This document shows, piece after piece, positions 1-11,480 of a DNA stretch of 64,000 nt. Within the stretch, counting starts at the first letter, position 1; every line of letters begins with the position of its first letter. Made by a program: the position numbers and the translations under genes. Under the pieces are notes generated by a model. The model was not told the DNA's origin. It worked only from the letters and a program-made list of their open reading frames with translations, and ran no database searches. The stretch is taken from the NCBI GenBank assembly GCA_964019055.1, contig OZ025218.1, positions 507,501 to 571,500 of the forward strand, written 5' to 3'. The DNA comes from Anthopleura xanthogrammica (lineage: Eukaryota > Cnidaria > Anthozoa > Actiniaria > Actiniidae).

Positions 1-76
1 TAAAGAAAAACACACATAAGAAATGGACCACAGAGTCAACCAATCATAATAGAGGATGAAAACAAAGAATTCCAAC

Positions 77-353
77 TTAAAGGCGCGATTACACGGTGCA
101 ATTTTCTCTGCAACTTGTCTCGCAAAGGCGTTGCGACACAAGTTGCACGAAGCATTGCACCGTGTAACCTACAGTGCAATTTGAAAAATGTTGCGAGACA
201 AGTTGCAGCAATCGTTGCGAAAAGTAGAATTCGTTTCTACTTTCGGCAACGATTGCGTCTCCGTTGCACCGTGTAAACGCTCTTGCAACTTGTCTCGCAA
301 CGCCGTTGCGAGACAAGTTGCAGAGAAAATTGCACCGTGTAATCGCGCCTTAA
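77..353. mobile_element. Foldback MITE flanked by TTAA
   Basis: Terminal inverted repeats of over 60 bases (GGCGCGATTACACGGTGCAA at the left; its reverse complement at the right) with TTAA on both sides at 77-80 and 350-353. The element is about 270 bp with no coding capacity. TTAA targets are typical of piggyBac-type transposition; assignment is inference. Confidence 0.7.
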
Positions 354-423
354 GCCAATCAGGATCAAGCAACGAAGCCTAGTTCTCCCTTTACAGTAGG
401 AATGTAATGTGAAATTGCTTTCT

Positions 424-783
424 CCTGAATACTCCAGTTTCACATTCGGTGGAAACCGCTGTTTTTGAAGAACACAGACTCATTTGCTCAGGCTTAGCCT
501 CGTTTATAAGTCATCTATTCAAATACACCATTAAAAGTCCGTGGGATTGGTATTATTCAACTTGCACATTCTTTACATTACAGTTGGCTGTTGCTAATGA
601 TTTGCAAAAGTCAACCGTAATGTAAAGAATGTGTAAGTTGAACAATACCAATGTTTTGAAATCCCACGGACTTTTAATGACGTTGTTGAATAGCTGACTT
701 ATAGACGAGGCTAAGCCTGTGCAAATGAGTCTGTGGTCTTCAAAAACAGCGGTTTCCATCGAATGTGAAACTGGTGTATTGGC
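424..783. mobile_element. Foldback element of about 360 bp
   Basis: Two arms of roughly 150 bases are reverse complements (AAACCGCTGTTTTT near 455 against AAAAACAGCGGTTT near 742; GGACTTTTAATG in the right arm). Diverged pieces of the same family occur near 32820-32870 and 61655-61770. No coding capacity. Confidence 0.7.
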
Positions 784-826
784 TATTAGTTACACGACAG
801 TCGTATATACAACATTAATATTGCAG

Positions 827-2261
827 GCAATCTCGCTCTACGTCAGCCATCGAAATTATCATCGATCTCATCCTCAAACAAACCGAGGCTACCAAGCTAT
901 GCAGTCGACGGGAACCCAGGGGGAAATCCACTAAAGTGCGCAGTATCCACCACAGAAGATAACCCATACTGGATAGTTGATCTTGGGAGAACACACATAG
1001 TTGACGAGGTTTATATTCTTGGCCGAAGTGACTGCTGTTATGGTAGAATGTTTGGTTTTGAAATTAGAGTTGGTAGGTAAATACGCATATTAACACCACC
1101 GACACTAGAGAAAAAACGTTTGCGCATGCGTGCCTTTCAGCACGCTTTCCAAGAATTTACAAGAGTTTTAGTGAGAAAGTAAATGCTTGTTTTCTCCAAG
1201 TATACAAAACATTTCGCGGGTATACTTTTGTGAGACCAAGATACTGTATTAATAAAAACAATATGAAAAAATTAGCCTTAAGTTTTAAGAACTGACTTTA
1301 AGTTTTTGCATTTTGTAAAGACTATTCTTCAGGGAAGTGTGAAAGTCAGATTTGCATATTTTTACAATAGCACGAAGACGCTTTTGAATAATTTGCATAC
1401 GGACTTAGAGCATACGCAGACGTTTCTCACGCGTGCCAACACCACCTAAAGTACATAATTATCCTCACTGTTTCAGTACTAATTACACAGACACCGTCTA
1501 CACTAAGCGGAATGAAGTTGAAGACAATTTTCCACACTTTAGAATTTAGACGTCGAATTTCATATTTGTCGAATCTAATGGAAATTAATTCAAACAATAG
1601 GTTATGGTCATTTGCTTTAGATTCGGGGCTCGTGAGATTCGACGTCTAAACTGGGCCGCCGATATGAAGATTAACACACTTCCAATATGTTAATGAGTGT
1701 GACGTGAGTTTACCATTCAGCTATGTCTACTAGCTCTATTCGACGTCTAAACTGGGCCTACGATATGAAGATTAACACACTTCCAATATGTTAATGAGTG
1801 TGACGTGAGTTTACCATTCAGCTATGTCTACTAGCTCTATTCGACGTCTAAACTGGGCCTACGATATGAAGATTAACACACTTCCAATATGTTAATGAGT
1901 GTGACGTGAGTTTACCATTCAGCTATGTCTACTAGCTCTATTCGACGTCTAAACTGGGCCTACGATATGAAGATTAACACACTTCCAATATGTTAATGAG
2001 TGTGACGTGAGTTTACCATTCAGCTATGTTCACTAGCTCTGTTTTTTAAAATTTTAATTCTCAATTGCTTCCTAGGTAACCAACCAGATAATAAATCAGT
2101 CAACAACTCGTTATGCAGACGTTACCTAACTTACTCGGGCCAGCTGAACAAGTATGCCAAGTGTGTGCCTGCTTTAAGAGGAAGATACGTCAGTATACAT
2201 CTACCAGGAACACATAAGGAACTTGTTGTTTGTGAGGTGAAAGTCAATCTCAATCCTACAG
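827..2261 (+). other. FTP (fucolectin-type F5/8) domain 1, two exons
   Basis: Exons 827-1072 and 2076-2261. The first opens with NLALRQPSKLSS and continues with AVDGNPGG and NPYWIVDLG, the standard start of fucolectin/tachylectin-4 domains. The second ends with GRYVSIHLPG and LVVCEVKV, the standard C-terminal strand. The intron falls directly after EIRVG. Cysteines are present in both halves. The intron holds a 101-bp tandem repeat. Confidence 0.8.
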
Positions 2262-5200
2262 GTATATTTATAGAATTTGACGAAAATATGTAAGATTTAT
2301 TTTGACCTCTCTTTTATGAAATTAATATATGCAATATTAAAGGCCGATCTATATAGGCCATTGCAGCAGGGAGCCACAACACAGTGTGTTTGGTTGTCCT
2401 GTTGTTGTTATTTTATTCCTTTTATTTGTTTGTTTGTTTGCCTTGTTTGTGTTCAATGTTGTTTTTCTTGAATGTGTCTTTGTTTGCTTGTTATTTCTTT
2501 GTCTTTTTCATATTTGTTTTTTTTCCCTTGTTTCCTTGTTTCCTTATTTTTTGTTTTCTTGTTTGTTTTTGTTTGTTTTTGTTTGTTTCCTTGTTTCCTT
2601 GTTTCCTTGTTTCCTTGTTTCCTTGTTTCCTTGTTTCCTTGTTTCCTTGTTTCCTTGTTTGTTTGTTTGTTTTCTTGTTTATTCGTTTGCCTTGTTTGTA
2701 TTTATTTTTGTAATATGTCAGGTTTGCTTGTACGTTTGGCTGCTTGTCTTATTTGGGTTTGTTTGTCTGCTTGTCTGTCTTCAACTGTTTTTTAATTGTT
2801 TTTTTTTGTTTAACTATATACTATTTTTTTGCTCTCTTTAAGCGAACATTGCTCTAAAAAAGTCCGCTTTGCAATCCTCAATGGACGCCAATGGTCATGC
2901 AGCTAGAGCAGTAGATGGAAATAGTAATGGTTATTTTAATGATGGGTCTTGTACTCATACGGTAAAGCAAACCAATCCATGGTGGCGCGTTGATCTTGGT
3001 TCTAGCAAACCTGTGTCAGAAGTGTTCCTAGTAAACAGGGCAGATGCAATATCAAGACTTAGAAATATCGATATACGAGTAGGTTAGTGGAAACGCCTTT
3101 TTCTTTTTTTCTCCTATATCAGATTACACGACAAAATAAAGCCTTCGTGCTACGCTCTTAGTTTGTATGCAAATTACTCCAAAACTTCTTGGTGCTATGC
3201 TCTTAGTCTGTATGCAAATGAGTCCAAAACGTCTTCGTGCTATGCTCTTAGTCTGTATGCAAATTACTTCAAAACGTCTTCGTGCTATGCTCTTAGCCTG
3301 TATGCAAATTAGTCCAAAACGTCTTGGTGCTATGCTCTTAGACTGTATGCAAATTACTCCAAAACGTCTTCGTGCTATGCTCTTAGTCTGTATGCAAATT
3401 ACTCCAAAACGTCTTCGTGCTATGCTCTTACATTCTTAGATAAGGAATTCTATGCTGTATATTGGTCTCACTAAAGTATAATCAAGATTGCCTTGTTTTG
3501 TAATGTTAATATTTAGTACAATTTTTTATTGATAGGTGACAGGACAAATAGTGGCGGTGATGCAAAAAACCCTAGATGTGGGAATGCTCTTTATACCATG
3601 GAAACGCTTTATAAGAAGTCATTTTACTGTAAGCCGAGAAGGACTGGACGCTATATTTTCATCAAGATAAAATATACAGGATACCTATCGCTTTGTGAAG
3701 TTAAAGTGTACTCAGAAAGCAAAGGTGCGTACTAAATTAATAATCAGCATTAGAAAAGAGCAAGAGACTTGAGAAAGTTTTGAGTTTTTATCTAATTAAC
3801 AAGAAAAGTTTGTGATCTGAGAAAGCATCTCAAAATTACTAAGTGTAGAAAATTTAGACATTTTTCAATTTCGAAAGTGTCAAAAACTTACAAACAATGT
3901 ATGGTTACCAAGGTTACCCAGGACAAGCAGCCGTTTACAATTCAAAACTCGCCCCAGTCCCTTTCTCTATTTCATATTGGCCAATCATGATTTGCCAATT
4001 AAATCTAATGCTCTATATATTCTTTTAAAGAAAAAGCTAACCAATCAAAATGACTTCAAAACAATATTTCCCGCTTAATTTGCTGAAGAACATTGTTTTC
4101 ACAATGTTCTCTCAACTCACACAAGCGGTCAGTCGAGATTGAGGGCCTTGTCACCAGGCTTAAACTAGACAAGAGCGAGACGTCAGTGCTCGGTTTTGTA
4201 GAGGGAAAAAACCCTTGAATCAAGGGATAGACCAAACAAACCAAGCAATCAAACCCAAGAAACCAGAGACGAGAGGCAACTCGGCCATTTCCATATCGAG
4301 CAAGGGACTGCATGAGACCAAGTTTCTCAAAATTATCTAAATTCAAAAACGAACGCAATCAAAGGAAAGAGCAAATAAAAATTAGTAGGAATTGAAAATT
4401 ATTATATATATATATATATTTTAGAAATACAAAGAATGTACGATCTAGATAGGAAGGACATTTTGGAGGGACACCATACATTTCTTTAAATTATGGCAGA
4501 GTTTTGATGCTCACATTTTTTCTTTATGTAGCTAAACTTTCTGAAACTTGGTCAATAAGCTTGTTTTATTCTACTCTCCCATGTCATACGGTCATTTTTT
4601 TCTGGAACCATAATTAATGAGTCTGTCAGTCTGCACGCTAGTACCCAGTCTCTTGCTCGATATGGAAAAGGCCAATACCTCGTCCTTTGATTCTTGATTT
4701 CATTAAATTAAATTAAATTCATTAAATTCATTACATTTCTGAAACTTTTGTTATCTTTTGTAGCTGTGGTAGAAAATGATGAGATGACAGTCCTCCAGGG
4801 ATTTCCTCTAAGCTTGAAGTGTCAGGTGATATCTGGTTATCCAGAGCCATTTGTCGCTTGGGTTCGAGACGGCGTGGTCTACCAGAATACCACTGACACA
4901 GACGTTTTTCGGCATGATGCCCTCAACGAAAACCGTACCAGATCCCAATGGGAATGTATCGTAACGAATATCCATGGATCGGATTTTCAGACATTTGAAA
5001 TAAAAGGTATTTCTGGTTCATAACTTGGAATGAAAATCCAGGACTATATCAACCACTTGGATAACTATGTAAGAGTCGTTTTGGTTAAACTGTCTTCACA
5101 ATTATTAGACGCTTATAAGAATTAGACAATAAAGCTTTGAAGTGTGATGTCACTCGTATAGAAAACCGACTTCCGGGTCCAAAACGAAAAGCAGTTCTAT

Positions 5201-6977
5201 GAAGATTTTTCTTTAGTTACTTTTTCTTCATGACAGGATTTGTTGTATAAAGTTTTGTTTCAAGTGGAGGTTAATTCATTGAGAACATTTTTCGCTTTAT
5301 TTTATGGGTTTTTGTGAGCAGTTCGACCCGGAAATACGTCACAACTTAACAGCTCTATAGAAATAGTTCTATGATAGGTATGTTGTAGGACAGGAACAAT
5401 GCAATATTCTGTCATTAATTGTCATCACAAGACTTCATTTCCCAAAGCAAGATTTTCTATTTTTTCCCCCTTCAGCATGGGTTGTCGCAAAACCACTCTC
5501 TGAGTACTTTTTATCTTGAAATTTTTGTTTTTGTTTTCTTTGGAAGGCGAATGGTACAGAATGTGCGCAAAATATGAGGTTGTAATGTCAAAAAGAACAG
5601 TACTGGATCTAACTATTAATGCCAGTAACGCTTCTGGTGATGAGTCGATAAACAACACAGTCTGGTTTCGTCTTCAACATCCAACAACAATTCAACCAAT
5701 GCAGGTATGATTTCTATCCGTTACTCAAGAATATACCTCTTTAGCTTGCAATTGAGCGTAATTTTTCCCCATTTCCAACCATGTGTCATTCTCTTAAGAA
5801 TTTGTAATTGAGAAGTTGAAAAGCTTGGGGAGTTTGAGTTGTATTCATATTCATGTGTCTTCTCATGAGCAACCGTTGAACAAAGAAATGATACTCTAGG
5901 GAATGACACGTGGTCTGAAATGGGAAAACAATTTCCATTGTAACCTTGGATGAATTTGACATGATAAATGTATTACCTACAGAAAAACCTACAAATAATA
6001 CATTTATCATGCATGTAACGATGATTGGCTAAATGTTCTCAACCAATCAGAGGCGAGATATTGCGTATAATGTATAACACATTTCTTTATCAGATTCCAG
6101 AGTCTTGCACACCTTCAATGCATTGCTCAACCCAGGCCACCGGCTGGATGCTAGGTTCTCATCCTAATATCCCGGACGGTGTAGTTCGACGCAGTGTATG
6201 CTTCAGCTGGGGTGGGAATTGCTGCAGATACAATACCTCTATTCTTGTACGTCGTTGCCATGGATTCTACGTCTATAAACTCGAAAAGACGTCGTTTGAT
6301 GTAAAAGCTGGCTACTGTGCAGGTATGAAATACACCATGGGATACCTGTGGTAATCCAGAACACAGGTAACCCGTCAGTTGATGTGAAACTTGTTCAGGC
6401 GTATTATCTTCCTCGTATCCATCATGAGTCTGTCCCGAACATCCCAGAGGGAAGTTACGCTCAAAAACGAGGTCCACTTTACCCCGTACTAGGAAGCTAT
6501 GAACTTAACGAATTCTTGACGGTATTTGAGTTATAAAGTCTCTCGTTGAATGTGCACGATTATTAGGCAAAGTTTCAGTCCCTCGAACTAAATAACGGCG
6601 CGAGCTTGGTGACTAATTATGAATGAAATGCTAATTAACATTACATAATTTATTTATCATGTACATATAATTTGATTGCAGAAATCTCGCTAACTTTGAA
6701 CCAGAACGTAATGTTCAATCAAGTGGTGACAAAAGAAGGTCCATACTATGCCCTGGAGAACCATGTACTTCACACTGAACAAGACCTTGACCTGTATGAG
6801 TGTATAGTTGTCTGTCTGTCACATCAATCATGTCAGTCAATCAACTATGATGAAAGTAGAAGATATTGTGAGATGAGCGACGCTATTAGACATGACGTGT
6901 CAAGCAGTGATTGGAAGAAAAGACAAGGAAGCGCTCATTACGAAAGAGCTAAGATAATCAGTTATAAGTTAAGCTAG
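827..6977 (+). CDS. Secreted fucolectin-like mosaic protein: FTP-FTP-Ig-D8C-PAN (5' partial)
   Basis: Eight exons join in phase: 827-1072, 2076-2261, 2843-3082, 3536-3724, 4764-5006, 5547-5704, 6094-6322 and 6682-6977 (stop), about 595 residues in the window. In order they encode two fucolectin/tachylectin-4 type F5/8 domains (residues 1-144 and 145-287), an Ig-like domain (288-368), a D8C domain of the uromodulin/GP2/OIT3 type (369-497) and a PAN/apple domain (498-595). Every module junction is a phase 1 intron, the usual sign of exon shuffling. No signal peptide or start codon was found: 1-826 is filled by two foldback elements, so the 5' exons probably lie upstream of the window. FTP lectins bind fucosylated glycans and PAN domains bind protein or carbohydrate, so an extracellular lectin or matrix role is likely; the exact function is unknown. 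Confidence 0.8.
1540..2035. repeat. 101-bp tandem repeat, four copies, seeded by a MITE-like end
   Basis: GATATGAAGATTAACACACT recurs at 1661, 1762, 1863 and 1964, an exact 101-bp period with few differences. Each unit carries GACGTCTAAACTGGGCC, the same end sequence as the MITE at 25947-26192. The 1540-1660 segment is a partial copy of that MITE. The array lies in the intron between the two exons of FTP domain 1. Confidence 0.8.
2400..2790. repeat. T-rich low-complexity with TTTCCTTG octamer array
   Basis: The core (2585-2660) is about nine TTTCCTTG octamers inside a long TTTG/TTTC-rich run. Intron of the FTP-Ig-D8C-PAN gene; long open frames here are composition artefacts. Confidence 0.8.
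2843..3724 (+). other. FTP (fucolectin-type F5/8) domain 2, two exons
   Basis: Exons 2843-3082 and 3536-3724. Recognisable elements are [43 protein letters not shown] and DIRVG, then GRYIFIKI and LSLCEVKVYS. The His of the CTHT motif, which in eel fucolectin lies in the sugar site, is present here; it is not seen in domain 1. The intron falls after DIRVG, the same place as in domain 1, so the two domains are probably tandem duplicates. Confidence 0.82.
3150..3432. repeat. 45-bp tandem repeat, six copies
   Basis: Unit with TATGCAAATTACTCCAAAAC and GTGCTATGCTCTTAG, spaced 45 bases. Because the period is a multiple of three, it leaves an open frame of 15-residue repeats, but it sits between two splice sites inside an FTP domain and is intronic. 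Confidence 0.8.
3730..4763. repeat. Interspersed repeat in the intron before the Ig exon
   Basis: A non-coding segment. Around 4290-4390 it is similar to 37405-37530 in the large gene (TATCGAGCAAGGGACT against TATCGAGCGAGAGACT, both followed by similar A-rich sequence), so it is a dispersed repeat. Nothing coding was seen. Confidence 0.45.
4398..4420. repeat. TA microsatellite
   Basis: Short run of TA dinucleotides in the FTP-Ig intron. Confidence 0.7.
4764..5006 (+). other. Ig-like domain exon
   Basis: A single phase 1-1 exon of 243 bp encoding an I-set-like Ig fold: SLKCQVISGYPEP, then VAWVRDG and a late SQWECIVTN. The two disulphide cysteines and the core Trp are present. It lies between the FTP and D8C modules. 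Confidence 0.7.
5130..5370. repeat. Dispersed repeat, inverted copy at 48700-48840
   Basis: CTTCCGGGTCCAAAACGAAA and TTCTTCATGACAGGATTTGT occur here; their reverse complements occur near 48795 and 48740. Intron between the Ig and D8C exons. Confidence 0.6.
5547..6322 (+). other. D8C domain (uromodulin/GP2/OIT3 type), two exons
   Basis: Exons 5547-5704 and 6094-6322, joined by a phase 0 intron. The first ends with NNTVWFRLQHP and the second runs IPESCTPSMHCSTQATGWML, SHPNIPDGVVRRSVCFSW, CCRYNTSILVRRC, FYVYKL and AGYCAG. This matches the D8C pattern (W-Y/F-R-F, C-x5-C-G/S-T, GWL-x-G-x-HP, VC-x-W, C-x-YYVY-x-L, YC) of uromodulin, GP2 and OIT3. In vertebrates the domain usually lies next to a zona pellucida domain, which is absent here. 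Confidence 0.75.
5736..5942. mobile_element. MITE family A (CACGTG family), copy 1
   Basis: Starts TACCTCTTTAGCTTG and ends in the reverse-complement arm AATGACACGTGGTCTGAAAT. Intact copies of the family are about 190 bp with terminal inverted repeats of roughly 50 bases (CCTCTTTAGCTTGGGCGTAA inward to CAGACCACGTGTCATTC), start next to TA and have no coding capacity. Here the arms have diverged. Confidence 0.7.
6682..6977 (+). other. PAN/apple domain, terminal exon
   Basis: The last exon encodes about 98 residues with the apple-type spacing: VLHTEQDLDLYECIVVCLSH, then SCQSINYDESRRYCEMSD. The final residues ISYKLS precede TAG. No clear AATAAA signal was seen just downstream. Confidence 0.65.
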
Positions 6978-7002
6978 AAAGTCCTTTTTTTACCTTGGGC
7001 GT

Positions 7003-7250
7003 GATGTTTTTCCATTTCAGACCACGTGTCATACTCTAGAGTATCAGTTCTTAGTTAAATTTTTGCGCATGAGAAGACACATGAATAATGATCCAACTCA
7101 AACAAAGAAACTTATTCTCAAGAACACGTGTCATTCCCTAGAGTATCATTTCTTTGTTTAACGGTTGCGCATAAGAAGACACATGAATATGGATACAACT
7201 CAAACAAAGAACTTCTGAAATGGGAAAACATTACGCCCAAGGGCTTTTAC
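7003..7250. mobile_element. MITE family A, copy 2 (nested or doubled)
   Basis: Two head-to-tail internal segments (GCGCATGAGAAGACACATGA, twice with variation) between one left arm (CAGACCACGTGTCAT) and one right arm (GAAATGGGAAAACATTACGC). Either a nested insertion or an internal duplication. Confidence 0.7.
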
Positions 7251-8923
7251 AATACTATTCAAACTGGCTACATAATCCCATGCATGGGAGATGATTTAAT
7301 GATATGCAAGACTATATAACAAGCAACGTGCTAGTATATAATCATTGTTAGTTGCCCAAACCAGCGAGATGAATAACATCGAGCATCGAAACTCCAACGA
7401 TAATAATTCACTCCCTGCGGAAGACACGAACCATGTGTGTAGCCCATGGTCAGAGTTTTCAAGATAAGGTTCGTGATAGTGTTTGTATGTTTTCATTTAT
7501 ATGTTGTTTGGCTGCTGAATAAGTTCAGCGTTTAAAAGTTTTATCGTTTGCCGCATATATATGCCGTTTTGGAAGTTTATTTGTTTGTTTGGCTGTGTAC
7601 TGGAATGTGTTTCAGTTAAAATTCTTGCGAAATTGCTCGGCATTTAGCGTACAAAATGTAGATTTGTTTGGCTGCGAGCTGGAAAGTGATTCAGCTAAAA
7701 GGTTTGCCGAATTCCTTCTGCATTTTCGTTACAAGATGTACGTTTGTTTGGCTTAGTTGACTGGAATGTGTTCCGGCGTTAATTTGAATTGAGTGTATTC
7801 CGCTGATTGTGTTCAGCGAGTTTGCTGGAATGTTTGATTTCGGCGTTCAATTCTGATGTATGGTGTAGTCCTTTGATGGTTGGCCTTCCCGGGGTTATTC
7901 CAAACCCTTTGTGCTCGGTTCCAGCAGCCGGGCTGGGACTGTTAACCACCATTGGTCCCTCCAGCCATATTGTAGGTGGCATCTAGTGACGATTACTGGA
8001 GTGCGGTGTATGCTTAGAAAGAAGGAGGGACAAATGGTGGTCTGTGTCAGTCCTGGGCTCAGGTGTTGATTGGCGAGTGCTAAGGTTTGGGCAAGGATTT
8101 GGAAAACCCGGACACTACATGGTTTGGAAATGGGAGAGAAGGATTGGAGTTTCGAATTGAAATGAGAATTTGGAAAATTTGGAAAGAATATGAGTTTTGG
8201 GAGATGAGGATTGGGGAGAATGAGTATTGGGAGATGGGATGAGCATTGTGGAGATTGAGTACTAGAGATAATTAAGATATGGGGTATGGGTTGGAAGGAT
8301 GAACAATCTTTAAGAAACGTTTTTGGTCGTATCACGACCCTATTGGGTGCATGATACGTTATAGCCACCATGTTGGTTGACAACTACAAAGCATCCCTCA
8401 TTAGCTTCTCTTGTTAGATCAACCAAGATGGCACCAGGCTCTTTCATTGTTATTTATATATATCAAGGGATTTTGAATCACGTGGTTGCATCCCGAGAAT
8501 TCCAAAAAAAAATTTCAATCATTATGTAAATTATGATAATTAGACTATTATAAATGTGGCATTGCTCGTGTGAAACGCTGATTCAGTCTAATTATCATTA
8601 CCAATACTACTATTATTTCTAAACAACAAAATCACAAAAGAATTCGTTCATCTTTTGTTCCAAAAGGGCGAGATTTCGAAAATGTTCGTTATAGCAAAAA
8701 CGTCTAGTGCGAATCGAAAAACCGTGGGCACCCAGAAATATTTCAGAATCAGAAACGACTCTCTAACTACGAGAAATTTATCTGACTACAAATTGGTCGA
8801 ACTCCTTGCTCAACGAACGATACAGCAATTTGTGCTTTATTTGTTCAACCAAGTACTCACCAGAAGAAATTTTTATAGGACCCTCCTGAAAATCATCACC
8901 GATGAGTGTGGCTTCCACGTTAA

Positions 8924-8925
<2 letters not shown>

Positions 8926-8986
<61 letters not shown>

Positions 8987-9093
8987 TAATAATGATAATA
9001 ATTATAATAGTAATAATAATAATTATAATATTAATAATAATAGTAACAATAGTAATAATAGTAATAATAGTAATAATAATATAAATATAAATA
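8926..9093. repeat. AAT microsatellite
   Basis: A long AAT run, interrupted by GAT, AGT and AAC triplets toward the 3' side. Confidence 0.85.
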
Positions 9094-9296
9094 AGTAACA
9101 GAAGAAAATTCTAAATACTTTACTTTATTTAAGTTTATTATAAAATAATTTGTGAATGAGTTAATCAATGCAAAATAAAATGCTGGGTTGTATAGGTTGT
9201 ATAGGTTTTTTAGGTATATGTATGTGTATGGCATATTTGTTCTCTCCTGTGGGGTTTATTTCGAAGGTTATTTTCCAGTTGTTCTCTCTCCGCTAA

Positions 9297-9360
<64 letters not shown>

Positions 9361-9361
9361 T
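9297..9361. repeat. AATC tetranucleotide microsatellite
   Basis: About 15 tandem AATC units with no visible interruption. Confidence 0.9.
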
Positions 9362-10749
9362 TTATTTCGTACCAAATAGTTTACAAAGTAATAATAATAT
9401 AATAGTACACACTGCTTTTGTGGTACATACCAGCTGTAATAGCTTTGGACTAGTCGAGACAGCTGGCATATTCCTAGTTATTTCAACAATTTAAGTCATG
9501 GAAGTTTGTCGTTTTATAGAGAAAAAAGAATAAATATATCAATAAGTACAGTATGAAAAGAAACTTATTTTAAGATTGTGTATCGATGGTATATGATATA
9601 TATAATTTGTAAGATATGAAGGTTTCATACATTTGTCAAAGATAATCAAGTTCAGAATTAAATACTTATATAGCCATATCATCTTTATGTCTTAGAAAAG
9701 CGTCTTTCAAAATAAAATCAACTTCTTAATCCCAATTCGATCACGAAACGAGGGCCACAGGTTTGTTAGCCACTGGCTATTAATGTCTACCCTTGTAAAA
9801 CAATGACGATTATTTAATTATTATCTATCTCGTATTTTTAAATTAAATTAAATTTTTGTTTTGTTTTTTGTTTTACTGTGAGTGAGAGAAAAATGGGATA
9901 TTTTTGAACAAACAATTTTTACCAAAAATGAATTTTACATCGCAAGGCCTGAAGATCCGAAACTTAATTGGAATATCTTTTTCACTGATTTTCAAAGTGT
10001 TCAAAATTCATTCATAATTTTTAATTTATAAGTTTTGCATCAGCGATACAGTCACTACCATGCAGGTTTATACTCTTTTTAAAAAAATTGTTAGCGACAA
10101 CATAAGCCCCTTCCAAACTTATCTCATATTATAAGTTTTGGATGAGAGCCAGCGATTAAGAAAATTTAAAAGAAATTATTATTTATTTATCAGCATAAAT
10201 TATTATGAGGATTAAATCTCGGTTCTTTATTTTTCTATTCATGAGAAATTGTCGGTTAAGTCAAATGAATTCAAATGAAATTAAAGTCAAATTTCTATTC
10301 AGTTTTTTCTATCATTATTTCATTGGGCTTTGCATCTAAAGTCATTTTATACCCCAATGGATTTTTCAGTTTTCCAAAATAGAGTTTGAAGTCTCTTAAT
10401 ACAATAAATAATCAAATTGCTGTAGTTAAGGTATTTTTCCAATTTTATTTTTATGAATGATGTCGGGATTTGGCTTGAATGGATGAGAGCCAGCGATATC
10501 AAGACTGGGCTTCCTGTGGTGATAAAGATATTTTTATCAAATGTTTGTTTGAAGAGGAAAATCTGTTGTGTAATTATTCATGGGAATTATGGCATATTGT
10601 GTTTGCTGATAAAGTACATTGCTATTTATACACCTGAGTATCATTTTAATGAATTTATAGAAAGAAATGTAATACTAGTTTGATGATAGAAAAACACTCA
10701 ACGATAAAATGTTGGTCAGGTTATTAAAAACCATGAAATAGAAAAGAAA

Positions 10750-10930
10750 TAAAAAAAAAAAAAAGAAAAAGAAAAAGAAAAAGAAAAAGAAAAAGAAAAA
10801 GAAAAAGAAAAAGAAAAAGAAAAAGAAAAAGAAAAAGAAAAAGAAAAAGAAAAAGAAAAGAATATTTTAATAATTTTTTCTTTTTTTTTCATTTTCTTTT
10901 TCCTTTCTTTTTCTTTTTTTTTTCTACTTT
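10750..10930. repeat. AAAAAG hexamer array followed by a pyrimidine tract
   Basis: About 18 AAAAAG units (10758-10859), then a TTTTTC-rich tract of about 60 bases. The purine and pyrimidine runs are near reverse complements and could form a hairpin or triplex. Confidence 0.8.
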
Positions 10931-11419
10931 TTTCCCTTTCCTCTTTTTCCTCTTTTGGTCCTGATATTTACCCCTTTCTCTTTTCAAGTCATGGAACCGT
11001 ATCTGCGAAGCTGGCGTTTGTTATAGCATTCGCAATTGCAAAAGAAAAACTCAACGAAATTTGTAATTTAAGAGCATTTAATTTGGGAAGTTCATAATTC
11101 CTAAGAGTTGTCATAATACTAATCATATTTATTTATTCTAAATATAAATCTCATGCACATCATTGATGACTAACAAAGTTTAGTTTAAAGCGTCATCGCC
11201 TCCAAACTGTATTTGTTCATTTGCGTTTGGGATCAAAAGCTGATTAATCTAAAAGCAGCTTTAATTGATCAGTTAATCCAACAAATTGTTTCGCGAGATA
11301 CGAAAGCCTTACGCCCTTTAGCGATTAAGTCTTCACTCTGGGCCGAGGTGGTACAGCGACTGCCCATGTTGCAGTGATATCCCTTGAGAAAAGCTGTACG
11401 TTAGGAATCGGAATTCAAA

Positions 11420-11480
11420 ATGAAGGCTCTACTGCTTGTTGCAGTTTTAGGAGTATTTTTTCAATCAGCTGAATCTTTAG
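11420..11480 (+). other. Exon 1, start codon and signal peptide of the large mosaic gene
   Basis: ATG at 11420 in the context AAAATGA opens a 20-residue hydrophobic leader ending in SAES, followed by GTAAGT. The exon ends in phase 1 (single g) and fits the TA start of the first TSP1 exon to give Val, so leader and TSP1 join cleanly across a 1.8-kb intron. Confidence 0.7.

Larger units (their letters stand above)
7250..11400. other. Intergenic, repeat-rich, no recognised gene
   Basis: 7500-7800 is a degenerate tandem repeat of about 80 bp (TTGTTTGGCTG near 7580, 7660 and 7740). 8100-8280 is G-rich, with repeated TTGGGAGATG. An open frame at 8655-8925 continues into an AAT array and shows no recognisable domain. 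9400-10740 is AT-rich with nothing I can name. Nothing promoter-like was clear before 11420. Confidence 0.5.

Noticed and set aside
3167..3439. 90-residue frame of 15-residue repeats
   Set aside because: The 45-bp tandem repeat lies between the donor at 3082 and acceptor at 3535 of one FTP domain, so it is intronic.
8655..8925. Open frame upstream of the AAT array
   Set aside because: Single frame with no domain, and it runs into the microsatellite; no splice or promoter support.
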